From Phoma sp. XZ068 (taxonomy: Eukaryota > Ascomycota > Dothideomycetes > Pleosporales > Didymellaceae), in the NCBI GenBank assembly GCA_004835665.1, contig RBKR01000001.1, positions 1,488,001-1,552,000 of the forward strand: a DNA stretch of 64,000 nt, read 5' to 3'. The position numbers were made by a program, and so were the translations under genes. Below the pieces are notes generated by a model. The model was not told where the DNA came from, did no database searches, and saw only the letters and a program-made list of their open reading frames with translations. Below, piece after piece: positions 10,954 to 23,184 of this stretch (position 1 is its first letter; every line of letters begins with the position of its first letter).

Positions 10954-11790
10954 TCAATCCTGCATGCTAACATCGGCCTTGGCTTCAGCTTCCTGGGTGG
11001 TCTCGACAGTACCTTCACCTTCAATCTTCTTCGCCTGGGCCTTGGCCTTCTTCTTCACCTTCTTCTCCCTGTTTCGCCTGGTCCTCTTCTCGCGCTCAGC
11101 CTCTTCCTTCTCTGCGGCAAGCCTGGCCCGCTCCTCTTGCTTGTCTTTGTTTGCCTGCTTCTTTTTCCTCAGGGCAATGCGCGCCTTCTTGCCCTTGCGT
11201 GTCCGCTTAGGGTCCCTTTCTTCTACGGTGGCCAGCATGGGAGGGTGTCCGACCAAGACTGCCTTCTTCATGCCGTCTCGCGTGAGGGTGCGCACCTTCC
11301 AGGGCATTGCACAGGCGGGCCATGGCTGTTTCGACAGGTCCAGCACAGTGCTGGCAGGGATTGCGGCGGCCTGCAGCGCCAGCAATTCGTCGTGGGTGGG
11401 CTCATGGGCAAAGTAGAAGCTCTTTGGCTTCTTGACCAAAAAGCCTGACCCGTCGCCGGTGTCCAAACCAGGCGAGGTGAGCCGAACTTTCAGGGTCGCG
11501 GGGGCAGCGTTGGCTGGTGCAGCAAACAGACGCAGCTCTGTCTCATCCTCGTCGCTCTGCACGTCATCCGGGGCGTCGTCAATGCGCTGCTCGGTCGTGG
11601 TGAAGTCGAATTCGGTGGCGATCCGCTGGCGCAAGAATTGCTCGATGTCTCTATCTGGCGTCGATCGTGGGGAGTCCTCTGGCGATCGGAGCTCATCGCG
11701 GCGCACCCTGGGAAATATCAGCGGCGCAGACAGGGGCTTCAGTTCTAGCAATTACCGTTTGGCGCTGGGCAGGTCGAACATGGAAGACAT
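10954..11790 (-). CDS. DUF2011 family protein (nuclear, coiled-coil, lysine-rich)
   Basis: Two exons: 11790-11756 and 11707-10954; 262 aa. The 35 bp first exon encodes MSSMFDLPSAKR, and splicing gives MFDLPSAKRVRRDEL, the typical N-terminus of fungal DUF2011 proteins; this is why the upstream start was chosen over the in-frame ATG at 11751. After an acidic segment (DDVQSDEDETELRLF, residues about 60-75) comes the conserved core with FVKKPKSFYFAHEPT-like text, then PWPACAMPWKVRTL. The last 90 residues are an Arg/Lys/Glu-rich coiled coil (KKKQANKDKQEERARLAAEK). Family function is unknown; the composition suggests a nuclear or ribosome-biogenesis role, which is inference. Divergent from the histidine kinase at 12631. 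Confidence 0.85.
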
Positions 11791-12630
11791 TGCTGCGCGC
11801 GTGTGTCGTACGAGTCGTGAACGGAGGCTCGGTGTCTCGAGTGCGGTCGATGCTCGTCTCGCGTGGGCGATGCGCTCGACGCACGGGCAACGTCAGAATC
11901 GTTAGTCGAACGGCTGGAGCCGCCGAGTGCCTGGCGGGCTTTGACGAGCCTTGATGCGCCAGGGTCCCGCTGGCATACGCCGGCAATAGCAGCCCGGCGC
12001 AATAGAAGCGCAGGCGTGCGCAATCTTGCGGCACTTCTCCCACGCGACCGTCTGGAATCGCGCAATCACCGCGGCGGCATGCAGTGCAGCTCGCCAGGAA
12101 GAAAGCCGGCGCGGGCGCAGGATGAGGTCGGAGGCGCGCGTCCCTCGTGCAGGGCTGTGGTGCCGAGCTAGAATGCACGAGAGCCGTCTAGCCGCAAGGG
12201 GCAGCGGCCTAGTGGCGAAGCGGCTAGGCCGAGCAGCGCTGGCGCATGGACCGGCTGTCAACACAGCTCTTCCAGACCATCGTCGATGAGGGCAGGATCG
12301 CATTTTGACTGGCCTCCACCATGAGCCCACAACACCATGCTCCTGTTAATGGAGTGCTAAGCGACGCGCCTGGTCCGAGATAGGGTCGTGCGCCGCAGTG
12401 GCCCCGATGCCGTTAAACCCTTGACGCGCGCAGGTGCTGCCCTGCCGACTGCCTTGGGACTGTCCTTGACTCCAGTGCCTCGTTCCGCGGATATCAGGGA
12501 CACACACCGCACAATTGCGGGCAGTGCGGTTCGATCCTGTGTCCTGCTCCCTCGCCCCGTGGTCCACTGCTCCCCCGCCGTGCATAGCCCCAGATCATGG
12601 TACGGTGAAGACGGTTTGAACTCGAGCATA
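11791..12630. promoter_or_regulatory. Divergent upstream region of DUF2011 and histidine kinase genes
   Basis: An 840 bp GC-rich stretch between divergent starts. Open frames run through it on several frames because of the base composition, but none shows conserved sequence. It contains a perfect 8 bp inverted repeat (12205-12231). A GGTTCGATCC box at about 12529 has no supporting tRNA stems. Confidence 0.45.
12205..12231. repeat. Perfect 8 bp inverted repeat (hairpin)
   Basis: cggcctag at 12205-12212 pairs with ctaggccg at 12224-12231 around an 11-base loop. It lies about 400 bp upstream of both divergent genes. It may be a cruciform, a regulator palindrome or chance in GC-rich sequence. 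Confidence 0.4.
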
Positions 12631-15600
12631 ATGCCCGTACTGTCATGGCCCGAGGCGGCCAGAGAGCGCGACCTCCAAAGGTGGGCAGCTGCCTCGAGTG
12701 TGGGCCGGCATGCTGGCATGCTGGCATGCTGTTAATGTGAGAGCTGACCCTCATCCCCCCACAGATACTACCGCCCATGGCTCGATGCGCAGAGCCTCGT
12801 CGACAGCAGCGTGGGCATAGGCGAGACGGGCCTTGCGCATGCCGGCTACCAGCCGCAGGCCTCCCGCGACAAGAGCCTGACTGCCTTTGCCCAGCTGGCT
12901 GCCCTGCGCCTCGACGTGCGCCGCTGCATGGTCTCGTTGATCGACTCGAACCGCCAGTACATCCTCGCCGAAGCCACCAGGACCGTCTCGCTGTTCCAGG
13001 CCCAGGCAGAGCGCCCTGAAGACGACGTCTGGCTGGGCAATGCCGTCCTCACCAAGACCGACGCCGTGTGCTACCACACCTTCTCGTCCACCTACACGGC
13101 CAGGGAGGCGAACGGCGACACCGTGACGGCCGAGTGCATGGTCATCCCCGACTGTCGACTGGACCCGCGCTTTGCAGACAAGGACTATGTCAAGAACGAG
13201 CCCGGCGTGCGCTTCTACGCCGGCGTGCCCATCATCACCAAGGCAGGGCACCGCATTGGCGGTATGCTGACCCCACGTCAACGGAGATCCCCCGCAGTGC
13301 TGACCACAACGCAGTCTATGCCGTCTCAGACGAGCAGCCCCGCGAGGGCCTCAGCGCCGCCGACATGCGCTTCATGCAGGATGTCGCCGCTGCCGTCATG
13401 GAGCACCTCGAGCTGGCCAAGGACAGTGATGACCGTGTCAAGGGCGAGCGCATGGTGCGTGGCCTGCAACAGTTCATCGAGCGTTCCTCGGTCGCCGACA
13501 TGCGAGACGAAGCCGGTCCCAGGATGTCCACCATGGAACGCCAGACAGAGAACGCCCGTCTCCAGACGCTCGAGGAGGACGATGCTGCCAACGCCCTGGC
13601 GCCTTCAACCGCGACCAAGCACCCTCAGCGCAGGCCGCATCCCGAATCGGACACGGCCCGCATCTTTCACAGGGCAGCGCGCATCATGCGCCAATCCACC
13701 ATGGCAGACGGAGTGGTCTTCTTTGATACATCAGCAGCCGGCATCAAAGGCGGTCTCTACGACGATGGCCACTCGGGAGCCAGCAGTGATGAGAGCGTCA
13801 CCAACAACACCACCGACTTCGATACCGCTGACTCGACCGCAACTTCCAGACGACGCAGGAGGCAAAAGGTGTCTTTCGCTGGGGACGCCGCAGAACAAAA
13901 GGGTCTATCGTCCGAGGCGGACAGCAAAGCCTGCCCGGTCGTAGGTCTCTCCTTACGTCACGGGCAAGGCCACCCTCCTATAGCACAGAAGGACTTTGCC
14001 TTTAACGAAGCAGCCATGGAGCGCTACATCCACCGCTACCCATTCGGAAAGTTCTTCAACTACAACGAGGAAGGTGTCGGCGTTAACTCGAGCGACGAGA
14101 AGTCGGAGCGCTCAGAGACTGATCAATCAGATCGTACAGCAACCTCACCCAACGGACAGCCCAGGAGAAGAAAACGAAGGGAGAGGTTCGTCCCCACAGA
14201 GTTCCTCAGAGTACTACCAAACGTCCGAACGCTGATCTTTTTGCCTTTGTGGGACCCTTCCTCCGAGCGCTGGGTCGCTGGAGGCTTCATCTGGACCACC
14301 CAAGCTGGAAGACTGATGAGCCCGGAGAACGAGCTTCCGTACCTCCAGGCCTTCGGAAACAGCATCACAAACGAAGTGGGACGCTTGAGCGCCCAGAAAG
14401 CGGATCGAGCCAAGACTACCTTCATTGCTTCCATCTCGCACGAACTCCGATCCCCGTTGCATGGTATTCTTGGCTCTGTGGAGTTTCTGCGCGATACCGT
14501 CGCTTCAGCATATCAGGAGTCGCTGGTTGCTTCTATTGAAACCTGTGGGAAAACCCTGCTAGATACCATCGATCACGTCCTCGATCATGCAAAGATCAAC
14601 AAACTACGTAATACAGGCGCACGCAGAAAGGGTCGAGGTGCTGATGGCCGAGCGAAGAGGCTGCCATCTGACAACTCTATACTTGGCGTCACAGCAGAAT
14701 TCGATCTAGCTCAGCTAGTTGAGGAAGTCTGCGATACCGTCTGCGCCGGGCACACCTTCCGTCAAGCACACGGAGTCAACGCAGTTGCCACGGACGTCGA
14801 CACCGAAAAGGTCGGCGTGAGCGGAGCAACAGGTGAAGAAAGCCCCACCGCAAACAACGGCACCCTCGTGGTTGGCAAAGACAATCGGTCCGTTGTTGTT
14901 TCGCTGATCGTAGCCCCGTACGTCAGTTGGGCTGTCCGCTCGCAGCCCGGCGCCCTTCGAAGGATCGTCATGAACCTTCTTGGTAACGCTTTGAAGTACA
15001 CCGACTCTGGCTTTGTCGCCCTTAATCTGGCCCAGTCCGGAAATACTCCAGAACACATCAACCTGTCTTTGACAGTTGAGGATTCTGGTCGCGGAATGTC
15101 TTCTGATTTCCAAGAAACGAAGCTCTTCTCGCCATTTAGTCAAGAAGATCCATTCGCGTCTGGTACGGGCCTGGGTCTCAGCATTGTCAAGCAGATTGTG
15201 GAGTCTCTCAGGGGTGAGATTTCCGTCACGAGCACCATAAAGGTCGGCACTCAAATCCACGTCACGCTCCAGCTGCCCGTTGGCCAGAATGAGACCACAA
15301 AGCACAATCACAACCTCCTCCACGCCCCCGAGGCTCTGAAAGGAGCTACCGTCAGCATACTGTGTGAGTGCGACTCCATTGGCGGCCAGCGCGGCATGAA
15401 GGTTAAGGAATCCATGCAGAACGCTTGTAAGGGCTTCAACATGGATATTCTAGACATCTACGACCCGAACTTGTCTAGCAAGAAGGTGGAGTTCCTCTTG
15501 ACTGATACTCCATCTCTTGATCGACTTCTACAGGAGTCGAGCCCCAGCTGGGTCAACGAGACGCCGCTCACTGTAGTGTGTGTCTGCACAGACACGGCTG

Positions 15601-16439
15601 AGAAGACGGCACTGGAAAAGCGACTCGGCAGGCAGATCGATGCGCTTGGCTGGACAGTAGAGGTTCTCACTCAACCGTAAGTTTGCTACACTCTTAACTA
15701 CCTTCCCATACTGACAAGACGCAGATGTGGGCCACGCAAACTAGCCCGCACCCTTCTCCAGTGCCAGAAACGGGCCGCCAAAACACAGAGCGATCGCCAG
15801 CTGACCCGCTCCATGACCGCCCTTGGCTTACACAACCACCAAACTCTTGCCCCTCCCGGCGCCCTGACCGAGGAGCAGCGTAGTCTAAGTGACAACATCA
15901 CAGTCCAGTCGCCCAGCGAAGACTCCACACTGACCATGTTCGGCACCCCCTCGCCCCCACCCGTCCTCCCCTTCTCCTCAACAATCACCCCACCCCAATC
16001 CATCACGCCTTCCTCCCCCGCCCCAACCGAAGGCAGCGAATACTTCAGCCCCCGCGTCCTCCTCGTCGACGACAACGCCATCAACCTCAAACTCCTCGTC
16101 GTCTTCGCAAAACGCCAAAGCCTACGATACAGGGAATCCACAAACGGCCTCGAAGCCCTCGAAACATTCAAATCAGACGCCCTCTCCACGACCCCTGCCT
16201 CCCGCCCCTTCGACTTCATCCTCATGGACATCAGCATGCCCGTCATGGACGGGCTAACGAGCACCCGCAATATTCGCCGCTTCGAAAAGGAGCATGATCT
16301 CCCGAGGAGTCATATTGTGGCGCTTACGGGTCTGGCGAGTGCACAGGATCAGCAGGATGCGCATGATGCGGGGGTGGATATGTATCTTGTTAAGCCTGTC
16401 AAGTTTGCAGATATCAGGCGGATATTTGGCGCGAGGTGA
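12631..16439 (+). CDS. Hybrid histidine kinase: GAF, HisKA, HATPase, receiver
   Basis: Four exons: 12631-12680, 12765-13261, 13315-15676, 15725-16439; 1207 aa. It is a complete two-component phosphorelay sensor. A GAF-like sensor domain spans about residues 40-230 (FAQLAALRLDVRRCMVSLID, then FYAGVPIITKAGHRIGV). HisKA has the phospho-accepting His558 in FIASISHELRSPLHG. The ATPase domain shows an N box (NLLGNALKYTDSG), DSGRGM and GTGLGLSIVKQ. The C-terminal receiver has acidic VDDN, the phospho-accepting Asp1138 (ILMDISMPVMDG) and the Lys of LVKPVK. There is no transmembrane segment, so it should be cytosolic and pass phosphate to an Ypd1-type protein. The first exon is inferred because it restores ARERDLQRYYRPWLD across a GT-AG intron. 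The linker (residues 300-430) is Ser/Thr/Asp-rich. I do not assign a fungal HHK class. Confidence 0.92.
12707..12730. repeat. Three tandem copies of ggcatgct in a kinase intron
   Basis: The 8-mer ggcatgct occurs three times in a row inside intron 1 of the histidine kinase gene. Each unit holds the SphI palindrome gcatgc. It is a candidate length-variable microsatellite with no effect on the coding frame. Confidence 0.8.
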
Positions 16440-17057
16440 ATGTTGAGACTTAGCAGGGGTGGAGTTGTTGGCTTGGGAAGGGTTGGCAGGCTGGGCGGCA
16501 AAAGTCAGGTTTGTTTCTTTGGTTGGCATTTTCTTGGGCGCTTTTGCATGGGTATGGGCATTCGCGGGGCGTTTGGGATCGGATTCGATTGGATTGGATT
16601 GGAATATGCATTACACGGATGGCATGCGGATTATTTGGCCAAGGAGTCGGCTGCGTGGGGTGGGCGCAACGTTGAGTAATATACTTTTTTTTTAAATGAA
16701 CGATAGTATCCGTACATGGATGTCATTGCAGACATCAGGAATGAAATATATCGCGAATAGACGGATAAGCTGTGTGATCAACACGATGCGTCGGTGCACT
16801 TCCATCGTACTATAGATTTCAAATGGGCAGTCAAGAATAGTTATTGCGTAAATATACGTAATCCGCCATCCCAAAAGTCAACCTCGCCTCGCCTCGTCTT
16901 GAATGGAAAGAATAACCCCGAGGTAAGACAGCATTACAAGACATGATAATGTAGAATGGAGCATCGCATTATCCCCTCCCTCAGCACCGAAAAACGCCAC
17001 TTAGCTGGTAGTCATACAATCATTCGATTCGCCCGTAATCGTTACTCGTACAATCCT
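16440..17057. other. Convergent 3' intergenic region
   Basis: A 618 bp gap between the stops of the histidine kinase (plus) and the demethylase (minus). It contains AT-rich 3' UTR-like sequence (a run of T at about 16684-16694) and no supportable gene. Confidence 0.45.
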
Positions 17058-20000
17058 CTACTGAGAGAAGCGCCATGTCTCTGCGCTGTGCACGTTTTCT
17101 GGTGCAGACGATGGCGCTGGCGGTGCAGGCAGTACCGGTTTTTCTGCCTCCGTTTCGCCCTTCCCGTCATCGCTGATCGGGCTGGGTATGGGTCGCTGTG
17201 GCTCTGCCGGTTGTGGTGGCGGCAGCAGCGGCGAAGTTTGCTTTTGGAACGGGCTCGGCGCATTTGGCATGCCATAGCTCGTGCTTGAGCGTGGTAGAGG
17301 CGGATACTGTGGCGGCTGCGACGAAGTCGTGGCGGCTGGTGTGGCAGCGGGGCCAGTCGATGTCGCTAATTGCTTGAGCATCTGCTCCCACTTTGGTGCT
17401 CCAGTGGCTGAAGTTGACGCTTGGGTGAGGCCCCGCTGGAAAGCGTCAGGTGACTGAAACTGTGCCGAAGGCCGGGGAGCTATCGAGCTCGGTGTCGGGC
17501 TTGGGTAATAGCCTTGAGACCCTGTCGATCCATTGCGCATTGGGGGAGTAGGTGTGGCACCAGCTACTTGCGGTGGTTGGGGCCTCCATTCCGGTGCGAT
17601 TCCACCACCAGGACTGTAAGGAGAAATGTAAGTCTTTTGTCTCCTGAGATACGCATTCTTGAGGTAGGGGTATTTCATAAGGTAGTTAAGGTATTCAGTA
17701 GAGGACTGGGCAGCATAAACAACGGAGGAGGAGGGTGTGACGGCGTACATTGGAGGTTTGGGAGTCCCAGTTGGGGTGCTCAGCATGTTTGGGATCGGTG
17801 CACGCCCACTTGCGGGTGATGCTTGACCGTGCTGTGCAGACCCGTATTGCGCAGTACCTGAGCCAGGATACGGCAGTGGGTGTGGACTTTGCCCATTAGT
17901 CTGAGACTGGTAGGGGTATGGAGGCAATGCCTGGTGAGACTGGTTCGTGTGAGCATATTTGTCGATACCATCGAGCAGCGGCCCCGATGATGCAGCCTGC
18001 GATGCATAGCCTTGCGCAGAGTAGTTGTGCGGTGGCGGCGCATACGGCTGGTACTGCTGTTGTGGCAGAGGACGAGGTGGGGGATACCCGTATTGAGGAC
18101 CAGCTCTGTAGTCGTAGCTAACATTCGGTTGATGTGCCACAGGCGAGTTGGGGTTCTGCCGGGTATCCGGATTGTACACTGGTGACTTCCAGGTAGGCAT
18201 CATACCGTCCTTTGGCTTGTACGTGTAAGGCCGCCCACCTGCGGGAGCAATCTGTTGCTGCATCATCGGTGTGCGCGGCGCCATACCAAGAGGCGCTGGC
18301 TTGATCGGGTATGATGCCGGGTACGACTGTCGCTGGAAGGTTGGGATGGGAGGTGGTGGAGGCTTAACAGTGTCCAGGAAGTTGCTCTTAGGGTTGTTTC
18401 TCGGCCTCTTGGGATCTTCAGTGTACTGTGGCTTAGCTTCCGTGGAAGGCTTTCCAAGATAATACCATAGCCTGTTTTCCCTGCTGAAATCAACCTTGGC
18501 AATCCTACGTGTGACTTCGGGTGCTGTGTGCCACTCGGCCCACTTCTGTTCTGAGTTGGGATCATGGAACGGATCGCCTATCTCAGGAACACCATCTGTG
18601 CGGTTGGCAATGTCGAGCGATGCGTCATTCTCCTTGAGGTGTTCCGGTAACGGCTGAGCGTTGGCAGATGGCTTTGGTCGCTGCGACTCATCTGGGTGCA
18701 GCTTGAGAATGTACTTCCACTCGACCTCCACGCGGTCACCATCAGGGAGTACGTCCACCAGTACGGACTGCTCGCCAAGTCTGTTTTCAACAACCTGTGC
18801 ACCGTAGATCTGATACATCTCTCCACCGACATACTGGAACTGGATGACATCCTTGGGTTTCAGAGTCTTGCCGTAGTTGATGATGAACTTGTTCTTCTCC
18901 AGTGCGTCGACATCGACAGTCTTGTTGTTCCTCTTCTTCGGTCGATGGAAGCGGCAGCGGAAGTCGTATCCATCGTAGAAGTATTCAGTGCCTTCTGCAT
19001 CGAAAGTCTGCATGGTACCCAAATCGACTTGCACACCGGCTGCAACCGCGCACGTAGCATGGAAGGCCCTGGTACACTTCTTCTGAGAACACTGGAAGAC
19101 AGCACCGCGCTTAGAGCGACAGTAGTTGCACTTGAGCTCCAGCCGATCCTTGCCGATGTTGGCAACGTTGCATACAGTCTCATTCGAGATGTATGTCTCT
19201 GGTGTATAGTCGGCGCAAATGCGATGAGCCTTCAAGCCGTTATCAGTCGGCAGGAGATCATCATAATCGACGTCGTTGGGGCAGAGGATGCATGGCATGC
19301 CGCGACCAGGAATCTTAAGACGAATGCGAATCTTCCTGAGCTTCTTCGGTCTTGACGGTTCTTGCGGCTCGTCTTTCCCTCTCTTCCGCTTCGTGGCAGG
19401 CTTTCGGCCAGGCTTCTTCTTCGTCTTGCCAGCAACGCTGGCGGGCGGACTTGGAAGGCGGTCTGCGCCATCTTCATCGTCCTCATCGTCATCCGTCTCT
19501 TCGTAGTATTCAGGAGTAGGCTCGCCTCGTAGCTTGCGCTCAATCTCATTCACATCAACCCATACACTGTCCGGCTCGCAGTCGCACTTCTTCGCGATCC
19601 TGCCGTAGCTCAGCCAGCTTTCGGTCGCAAAGTTGACTGACTCTGCGCAGTTGTAGCCAATGTTGTATCCAGAGTGGTAGCCGTATGGGTAGGTGATGAC
19701 GAACTCGCCTTCGTAATGTACCAGTCGGTTGACCTTGATGTTGAAGTCCTTCTCTAATCGTTGTGGGGAGATCAGATAAGTCTTGTGTCGCAGGAACTGA
19801 GAGCAGTTCTTAGCGTCGTTTGGCCAGATGCTCTTCATAGCAGCTTCGAAGCGACGCGCGTCCTCCTGTGAGATACTGTACCACTGCTTCGGAGCGCCGA
19901 AGTGGATGTAGTTGATGCTGTACAAATCGACATCCTCAAGATGCCAAGCGAACGATGCCTTCCACATACCAAGATACAGGTAGGCAGTGTTTACTCCAGG

Positions 20001-21275
20001 CACCTTAGTCCCAAGGACATCCAGTAAGTTTGGCAGCTTCGCTACATTCCAGGATGTTGTTCGGTCATCGAAAAGGGAGCCAGGCATGTCAGCACCGTAC
20101 ATGGGTTGTCCAGACCAGATTGTCTTCCAGTAATGTTCTTCGAGCTCCTTGCATCGCTCAGGAGTGTACTCTTCAAGACCTTCCAGATGATAGTCGAAAC
20201 CCTCGAAAGCCGCCTCGTCGATGTAGTCGTTCACTACACCCCTGTTATTCAGTCGTCGAGAAGAAACCGACTTCTTCTCATTCTGAGCCCTGGGTTGACG
20301 GCCACGAGGCCTTGTTGGCGTATCCTCCTTCTTCGCTCGGCCACCCCGTCGTGCTGGCTTCGAATCTTCCGCGCCGGGTGACGTAGGCGTCGGAGGAACC
20401 TCCAGGGTCTCTGATTCCTCGTCCTCGTCGTCGTCCTCTGGTTCCTTCTTGACGCCGCGTCGTCCACGTGCAGGTCGGCCTGGTTTGCGTCTCGGGGCGG
20501 GGCTGCCATCCTCGGTCTTCGGTGCTGCTCGTGTGGATCGTGTGCGCGATGGCGGCTCTGCTTTCCGGCCTGCACGTGTCTCGCCACGTTTCGCCGGGGG
20601 TTGATGATGTGGCTCGTCTGTGACTGCGCGCCACTCTGGCAGATTGTACGATCGTTGCTTCTCTACGTTCGCTCCTGTGTACACACCGTGCTGGCCAGTG
20701 AATTCTTGTGTAATGGGATTCTTGACTCTGATCGATTTGATGGCATCGTGGAGGTCGGGTAAGGAGTCGCGCCTGCATCGGAGTTAACGATCGGTCCTAG
20801 TATTTGTTCTCTTTGGTAGTATGTACCATTCTGTCGGTGGAATGACCTTGACAATACCGGATTTCATTCCGTACTTGTCCACCTTGTCGATGAAGCGCTT
20901 GAAGTTGCGGAACTGATCCATTGTCTGCACATGATACTGTCAGTATTCGTCGTTCCATATGCGCCCAAACGCTTGCGCATGTTGCGCATATACTGCCTTC
21001 CGTGTGCAGCATTGCTGGGCTTGTGCACTTCTGCAACATACCGGCTTGAAGACAGGTATCTTTCCGCCCTCCCAATAGTGATCTGGCTCGATATCCTCGC
21101 CATCGTCGCTATCAATATCAGACAGCTCTGACGACAGCCTTTCCTCTCTCTTCGGATCATTATCTTCGCTCGTGGGCGGCGTGAGGGCGGCTTTTGGAGG
21201 AGCATCGTCCTGCTGGACAGCAGGTTGTGTCTCGACAGACGGTAGAACGTCTGTTGGTGCCTCCATGGTCGACAT
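17058..21275 (-). CDS. KDM4/JHDM3-type histone lysine demethylase (JmjN, JmjC, extended PHD)
   Basis: Three exons: 21275-21042, 20924-20827, 20772-17058; 1348 aa. Removes methyl groups from histone H3 lysines (K36me3 and/or K9me3 by family) using Fe(II) and 2-oxoglutarate, in the nucleus. JmjN spans about residues 73-125 (KIPVFKPTMDQFRNFKRFID), interrupted by both introns. A basic linker holds an AT-hook-like KPGRPARG. JmjC has the full iron triad: His388 and Glu390 (FAWHLEDVDLYS) and His477 (YGYHSGYNIGYN). An extended PHD finger spans about 605-690 (CILCPNDVD to FHATCAVAAG), then a Tudor-like segment (PKDVIQFQYVGGEMYQIYG). The last 450 residues are Pro/Gln/Tyr-rich and disordered. Catalytically intact by sequence, in contrast to inactive relatives such as yeast Gis1. 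Confidence 0.93.
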
Positions 21276-23184
21276 GCGGGCGCGGCGGCGTGCTGCGCGC
21301 GTCAGGGCAGGTGCGGAGGAGCCCTGAGGCTAGTGGGTGCGGTTCGAGCAAGGCTCGGGTGCAGCGAGGGTCGCAACCTCGCCACCGCCGTCGTAGGTCG
21401 AAGTATCGAGACCGCAGCAATTTTGCGGGCAGCGCATCGACGTCGCGGAGTCGTGCGTGCGGTGCAGGAGCGGTCTTGCTGGTTGTGGGGGTGTGGGCGG
21501 CGGTGTTGTCGTTCCTGAGGTGCGAGGGCAGGAACGAGGAGGTTGCAGAGGTCTAGTCCGCTAGCGCGAGACTAGGCAGGGATGTAAACTCGTTCGATGA
21601 TCAGATCACCACGCACCTCTGAAAACAGCAACAACAGATCAAGTAGATTATCGCGTCTCACCAAATTTCAACGAGCTAGAGAGTGCTCCATACGAATGAC
21701 TGACTTGGTCTTGCACATTTTGAAACTGACAATGAAGGGTTTCAACCACACCTGACGCTAGAATGCCTTCTCTCCTCGCTTGGCATGCACGTCATTCGAC
21801 ACGAGATCTATCTCTCCATCTTATCAGATCGTTCATGGTCCGAATCACCACAGCAGCTCACACTCGCTCTCTATGCCTCTAAACAAATGTAGAATATCAC
21901 TGGTAGATGGTGTCATCATGCGCATGTTGTTGCGCTCCGTATCAGTGCAACAAAATCCGTGAACGTATCCCTACGGTCCTCCCAACATTCAGACCTGGTG
22001 CAACAAACACGTCAAAGTGCAGATAAGCTTTTTGGATCGGTGCTGTGGAGCGCGTGCAGCAACGGGAAGCTTCCGCTAGTTCACTCGTGCCTGCATCACT
22101 CCGCGACACGCCCGGCAGAATAAAGCCCTGTCTCGGCTCGTCTATACGAGCCACACGGTGCCGTCCGATCTGGTTTATCTGATTGATTGCATCTCAGCGA
22201 TCTAAAGTGTAGGTGAGGTCAACTCATCACGGGTTCAAGCGCGGCTGCAACCAGATGCAGAGGCAATCGTTCACTGACCGATTGTGAGATCAAGCTAGGT
22301 GCTAGAGCTTGCGCGAGCGATGCATGTTGTCTACGTATGCTTCAAGGTCATCCTTCGTTTGATGTCAGAGTTGCCATGTACTGTTGTGATGATAGCCACG
22401 ATGAAATGGGCTGACCCAGTCTGCAGCCAGTGCATCAGGAAACGCCCACCTGTGGCGTGCCATGGCAGTGTAAAAATGCGAGCTAGTTCCCTAACGTCCA
22501 TCTTCGTAATTGCTGGAGGTTCCAAGTTCGTAGCGATTGTGTTGGTGTTGAAATCCACCACTGTGTCCGGCTTCGTGTTGCGTCCTGTTGCACCTCCACA
22601 CGGAGCTCCACTCGGCACCTCGCCTGACAGATGACGCGCAGCACATCCCCCAACAAATTTCTCCGGATCGACGCATCGTCCCGAGGCCTGTTTGTGGGTT
22701 GTGGCAAAAAGGACGTACGCAGAAACCACCTTATACCGAATATTTCACTCTCCAGATACTGTGTTGGGGTGGCTATCGTGCAGAACTTCCCCACTCACTG
22801 AATCCAGCACAGCTATTCAAGCATCAGTGACTCCATTGGTTGTGCTACAGTGCGTTCGTTGGACTTTCATACTGGCAAATTACTCTATACCGTCAGTAGC
22901 GGAACTTCACTGGAAAGTGGCAAAGGAAGATGTTGTGCCAAATCATGTTCATTACCGCCCAGTCGTTAGAGTACAGTGGCTGATATTTTGAAAAGCCGGC
23001 GCTCCGATGCTATGCAGTAAATCAATCTGGTTGTACAAATGCCGTGAAGCCATTTCTTTTTTTTAACCATTCCGCTCAAATGCTCAAAGTGGGAGGCGAG
23101 GTAGGTAGGCCAAACCAGAAAGTGGAGGCTTCGCGTGCCTCATAAGACCCAAAGTGACAGAGAAGAGAAGTGCTCGAAGGGGCT
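21276..23184. other. Long intergenic region
   Basis: 1.9 kb upstream of the demethylase and downstream of the RGG protein. The first 280 bp are GC-rich and open in many frames, probably promoter and 5' UTR. The rest has mixed composition. Open frames such as plus 22299-22634 have no recognisable sequence, and I call no gene. Confidence 0.4.

Noticed and set aside
12205..12260. A-box-like tggcgaagcgg suggesting a tRNA
   Set aside because: No B box at the proper distance and no cloverleaf; the hairpin explains the symmetry.
12520..12545. GGTTCGATCC, a perfect tRNA B box
   Set aside because: The flanking bases cannot form a T stem, and no A box lies upstream.
13068..13314. Alternative open frame running into the histidine kinase from 13068
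   Set aside because: It is the shadow frame of exon 2; the GAF-domain text lies in the other frame and joins through the intron 13262-13314.
22299..22634. 111-codon frame between the demethylase and RGG protein genes
   Set aside because: No conserved text; similar frames appear on the opposite strand.
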